In this document: piece after piece, positions 45,979 to 48,510 of the stretch | How positions within the stretch are numbered: the first letter of the stretch is position 1 | Layout of the letters: every line of letters begins with the position of its first letter | Source of the DNA: Sphingomonas turrisvirgatae | Lineage (GTDB): Bacteria > Pseudomonadota > Alphaproteobacteria > Sphingomonadales > Sphingomonadaceae | Reading direction: 5' to 3' | Assembly (NCBI RefSeq): GCF_001721295.1 | Contig: NZ_MDDS01000026.1 | Span: 1 to 48,510, forward strand | Length of the DNA stretch: 48,510 nucleotides | Notes under the pieces: generated by a model | Told to the model about the DNA's origin: nothing | Database searches by the model: none | What the model saw: only the letters and a program-made list of their open reading frames with translations | Program-made: the position numbers and the translations under genes

Positions 45979-48510
45979 TTAAAGCGTCCGTTCGCGCAGC
46001 TCGACCTCGAAGGTTTCGAGATAGTCGCCGGCCTTGATGTCGGTGAAGTTCTGGCTGAACGTCACACCGCACTCGAGCCCAGCGCGAACTTCGGCGACAT
46101 CATCCTTGAAGCGGCGCAGCGACGCGATCTCGCCCTGATAGATGATGACGTCGTCGCGCGTGATGCGTGCCTTGAGCGCCTTGCGAATCGCCCCCTCGAC
46201 CACCAGCAGACCGGCGGCCTTGCCATGCTTGCCCGCCGAGAAGACCTCGCGGATTTCGGCGCGGCCGACGACCGTTTCGAACGCTTCCGGCCCCAACTGC
46301 CCGGCCATGCCGGCGCGGATTTCGTCGGTCAGGTCATAGATCACGTCGTAATATTTCAGCGCGACCTTGTTGCGTTCGGCGATCTCGCGCGCTTTGGCAT
46401 TGGGGCGGACGTTGAAGCCGATGATCGGTGCACCCGAAGCCGCCGCCACATTGACGTCGCTCTCGGTGATGCCGCCGACGCCCGAGTGCAGGATGCGCAC
46501 CCTGATGTCGTCGGTCGAGATCTTGTGCAGCGAACCAATGATCGCCTCGACCGTGCCCTGCGTGTCCGCCTTGACGACGAGCGGATACTCCATCGCCTGC
46601 TTCTCGCGCAGCGCGGAGAACATGTTCTCCAGGCTTGCCGGCGCATTGGTCGTGCGCTTGGTCTGGATGACACTCGCACGATATTCGGCGACCTCGCGGG
46701 CACGTGCCTCGTTCTCGACCACCTGAAGCGGATCGCCCGCCATCGGCACGCCCGACAGGCCCAGCACCTCGACCGGCATCGACGGGTCGGCGGACTTGAG
46801 CTGACGCCCCTTGTCGTCGACCAGCGCGCGTACCTTGCCGCTTTCCGCGCCGACGACGAACACGTCGCCGACCTTCAGCGTGCCGCGCGTCACCAGGATC
46901 GTCGCGACCGGCCCGCGGCCCTTGTCGAGCTTCGCCTCGATCACCGTACCTTCGGCCCCGCGATCCGGATTGGCGCGCAGTTCGAGCAGTTCGGCCTGAA
47001 GCTGGATTTTCTCGATCAGGTCCTCGAGGCCGGTCTTGTTCTTGGCCGAAACCTCGACATCCTGCGTGTCGCCGCCAAGCGACTCCACCACGACTTCCTC
47101 GCTCAGCAGGCGCTCACGCACCTTCTGGGCATTGGCTTCGGGCTTGTCGATCTTGTTGATCGCCACGATCATCGGCACGCCGGCCGCCTTGGTATGATTG
47201 ATCGCCTCGACCGTCTGCGGCATCAGACCGTCATCGGCCGCGACCACCAGCACGACGATGTCGGTGACGTTGGCACCACGCGCGCGCATTTCGCTGAACG
47301 CTTCGTGGCCGGGCGTGTCGAGGAACGTGACCTTGGACTTGTCCTTCAGCGTTACCTGATAGGCGCCAATATGCTGCGTGATGCCGCCAGCCTCGCCGCG
47401 CACCACGTCGGTGCCGCGCAGCGCGTCGAGCAGCGAGGTCTTGCCGTGATCGACATGGCCCATGATCGTGACCACCGGCGGACGGGGACGCAGGCTTTCG
47501 GGCGCATCCTCGACCATGTCGACGGCCAGGTCGATGTCGGAATCCGACACGCGCACGATATTGTGCCCGAATTCGGTCACCAGCAGTTCGGCGGTGTCCT
47601 GGTCGATCGTCTGAGTCAGCGTGACGGGCATGCCCATCTTAAATAGCGCCTTGACCAGATCGGCGCCCTTTTCGGCCATACGGACGGCGAGGTCGGCGAC
47701 GGTGATCGCTTCTGGCACCTGCACGTCGCGGACCTGCTTGACCTGCGGTTCGCGCGGCCCGGAATGACGACGGTTTTCCTTGTCGCGGGCACGCTTCAAC
47801 GCAGCGAGGCTGCGCGCGCGGGCGCCGTCGTCGCCACCGAGGGCACGGTTGACGGTCAGCTTGCCGCCGCGACGCTCGTCGCCCTTGCGATCGCGCTGCT
47901 GTGGCTTTTGCGGTTCGGGCGCACGCGTCGGGGCACGATTGGGGCCGAGATTCGCGCTGCGCGGCGCGGCTGCGCCGCCCGTGTTGCTCGGCGCGGCGGT
48001 CGTCGGCTCCGGCTTGGGGGCCGGGGCGGGACGCGGGATTTCCGGACGCTGCACCGGCGTGAACTGGCGCGGCGCGGGACGCGAGGTATCGAGCTGAAGC
48101 GCGACGGGCTCCTGACGCACCGGAGCGGGAGCCGGGGTCGGAGCCGGAGCCGGCTTCGACGCAGGGGCCGGGACGGGCTCGGCCGCAGGCGCGGGTGCCT
48201 CGGCTACCGGTGCGGGCTTGGGTTCTTCCTTGGGTGCCTGAGCCGCTTCGGCTTCGGCACGCGCCTTTTCCGCGGCGCGGCGCTGTTCGGCCTCGGCCGC
48301 TTCGGCGCGGGCGCGCTCTTCGCGACGGCGAGCTTCCTCGAGCGCCTGCATGCGCTGCTCGTCGGCTTCACGCAGCAGACGTGCCTGCTGCTCCATGCCG
48401 CGGACGCCGGCGCGGACGGCTCGCGCAAGCTCGACCAGGCGTGGCGCGTCGGCCGGGATCGGGAAGGGTCCGGGGCGACGGGCTTCACATTGCCGGTCCC
48501 GCGCACCATA
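45979..48510 (-). CDS. infB: Translation initiation factor IF-2, 5' end beyond window
   Basis: IF-2 is the GTPase that brings fMet-tRNA to the 30S subunit and drives subunit joining. At least 843 residues are encoded here, and the frame is open to the window edge, so the start lies outside. The visible part begins with a basic and Ala/Pro-rich region including a charged coiled coil ([20 protein letters not shown]) and long PAPAP-type stretches. The G domain follows with [26 protein letters not shown] and NKID. Then come domain II and the carboxy-terminal fMet-tRNA-binding domain ending [14 protein letters not shown]. The TAA stop lies seven bases from a repeat hairpin, and rbfA follows. Confidence 0.96.
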   Translation of the reverse strand, partial: YGARDRQCEARRPGPFPIPADAPRLVELARAVRAGVRGMEQQARLLREADEQRMQALEEARRREERARAEAAEAEQRRAAEKARAEAEAAQAPKEEPKPAPVAEAPAPAAEPVPAPASKPAPAPTPAPAPVRQEPVALQLDTSRPAPRQFTPVQRPEIPRPAPAPKPEPTTAAPSNTGGAAAPRSANLGPNRAPTRAPEPQKPQQRDRKGDERRGGKLTVNRALGGDDGARARSLAALKRARDKENRRHSGPREPQVKQVRDVQVPEAITVADLAVRMAEKGADLVKALFKMGMPVTLTQTIDQDTAELLVTEFGHNIVRVSDSDIDLAVDMVEDAPESLRPRPPVVTIMGHVDHGKTSLLDALRGTDVVRGEAGGITQHIGAYQVTLKDKSKVTFLDTPGHEAFSEMRARGANVTDIVVLVVAADDGLMPQTVEAINHTKAAGVPMIVAINKIDKPEANAQKVRERLLSEEVVVESLGGDTQDVEVSAKNKTGLEDLIEKIQLQAELLELRANPDRGAEGTVIEAKLDKGRGPVATILVTRGTLKVGDVFVVGAESGKVRALVDDKGRQLKSADPSMPVEVLGLSGVPMAGDPLQVVENEARAREVAEYRASVIQTKRTTNAPASLENMFSALREKQAMEYPLVVKADTQGTVEAIIGSLHKISTDDIRVRILHSGVGGITESDVNVAAASGAPIIGFNVRPNAKAREIAERNKVALKYYDVIYDLTDEIRAGMAGQLGPEAFETVVGRAEIREVFSAGKHGKAAGLLVVEGAIRKALKARITRDDVIIYQGEIASLRRFKDDVAEVRAGLECGVTFSQNFTDIKAGDYLETFEVELRERTL

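Overview
The window reads as a chromosomal segment of a GC-rich alphaproteobacterium, most likely a sphingomonad (Sphingomonas or a close relative). The reasons are the two-piece (permuted) tmRNA with the tag ANDNEALAIAA, an NDUFS4-type complex I accessory subunit, a DUF1674 (SDHAF4-like) protein, a SUV3-like helicase, CarD, and gene neighbourhoods such as rsmB-rpe-heparinase-purH and rpmF-plsX-fabH-ihfA-merR. No transposase, integrase, phage gene, CRISPR array, rRNA or tRNA was recognised, and nearly all of the window is tightly packed core genome.

Layout. Positions 1-9568 (plus strand): the tail of a DUF4139 protein, nadB with a translationally coupled GT22 glycosyltransferase, a class A beta-lactamase-fold serine hydrolase, a small lipoprotein, polA, and a coupled oligosaccharide flippase. 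Positions 9575-15881 (minus strand): htpX, rsmB, rpe, a heparinase II/III-like gene and purH, with a 53-codon DUF1674 gene running divergently from htpX. Positions 16126-19096 (minus): rpmF, plsX, fabH, ihfA and a MerR regulator. Next come a MAPEG gene (plus), two adjacent DUF2807 genes, carD with an intrinsic terminator, a 7Fe ferredoxin, and an S4 RNA-binding gene overlapping a SUV3-like helicase (all minus). Positions 25606-27821 (plus) hold an M23 peptidase coupled to a LamG protein. Positions 27831-31261 (minus) hold a HerA-like ATPase and a TSUP transporter coupled to a TIGR02186 protein. hrpB and the NDUFS4-like gene follow on the plus strand, then a minus-strand LemA/TPM/TPM/NUDIX group, mscL (plus) and an Rrf2 regulator (minus). 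ssrA lies at about 38.0-38.4 kb. The right end, all minus strand, is infB-rbfA-tdk-M50 peptidase-truB-rpsO-pnp followed by a DUF885 hydrolase. infB runs off the window.

How the genes work together. Several modules concern RNA and translation: infB, rbfA, truB, rpsO, pnp, ssrA, rsmB, rpmF, hrpB, the SUV3-like helicase and the S4 protein. Others serve the envelope and lipids: plsX/fabH, the flippase, GT22, M23, mscL and the LemA/TPM group. Seven gene junctions use the four-base NTGA overlap, often with a non-ATG start, which points to widespread translational coupling.

The most interesting signal is a small palindromic, apparently mobile repeat of about 88 bp. One copy lies inside hrpB, flanked by an exact 8-bp direct repeat (GCGATCAC), and adds exactly 32 codons in frame. 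Related half-copies lie head to head between infB and rbfA, where one hairpin arm also serves as the rbfA ribosome binding site. To my knowledge such in-frame protein insertion is established for Rickettsia palindromic elements. I do not know of a description in sphingomonads, but I could not search the literature or databases.
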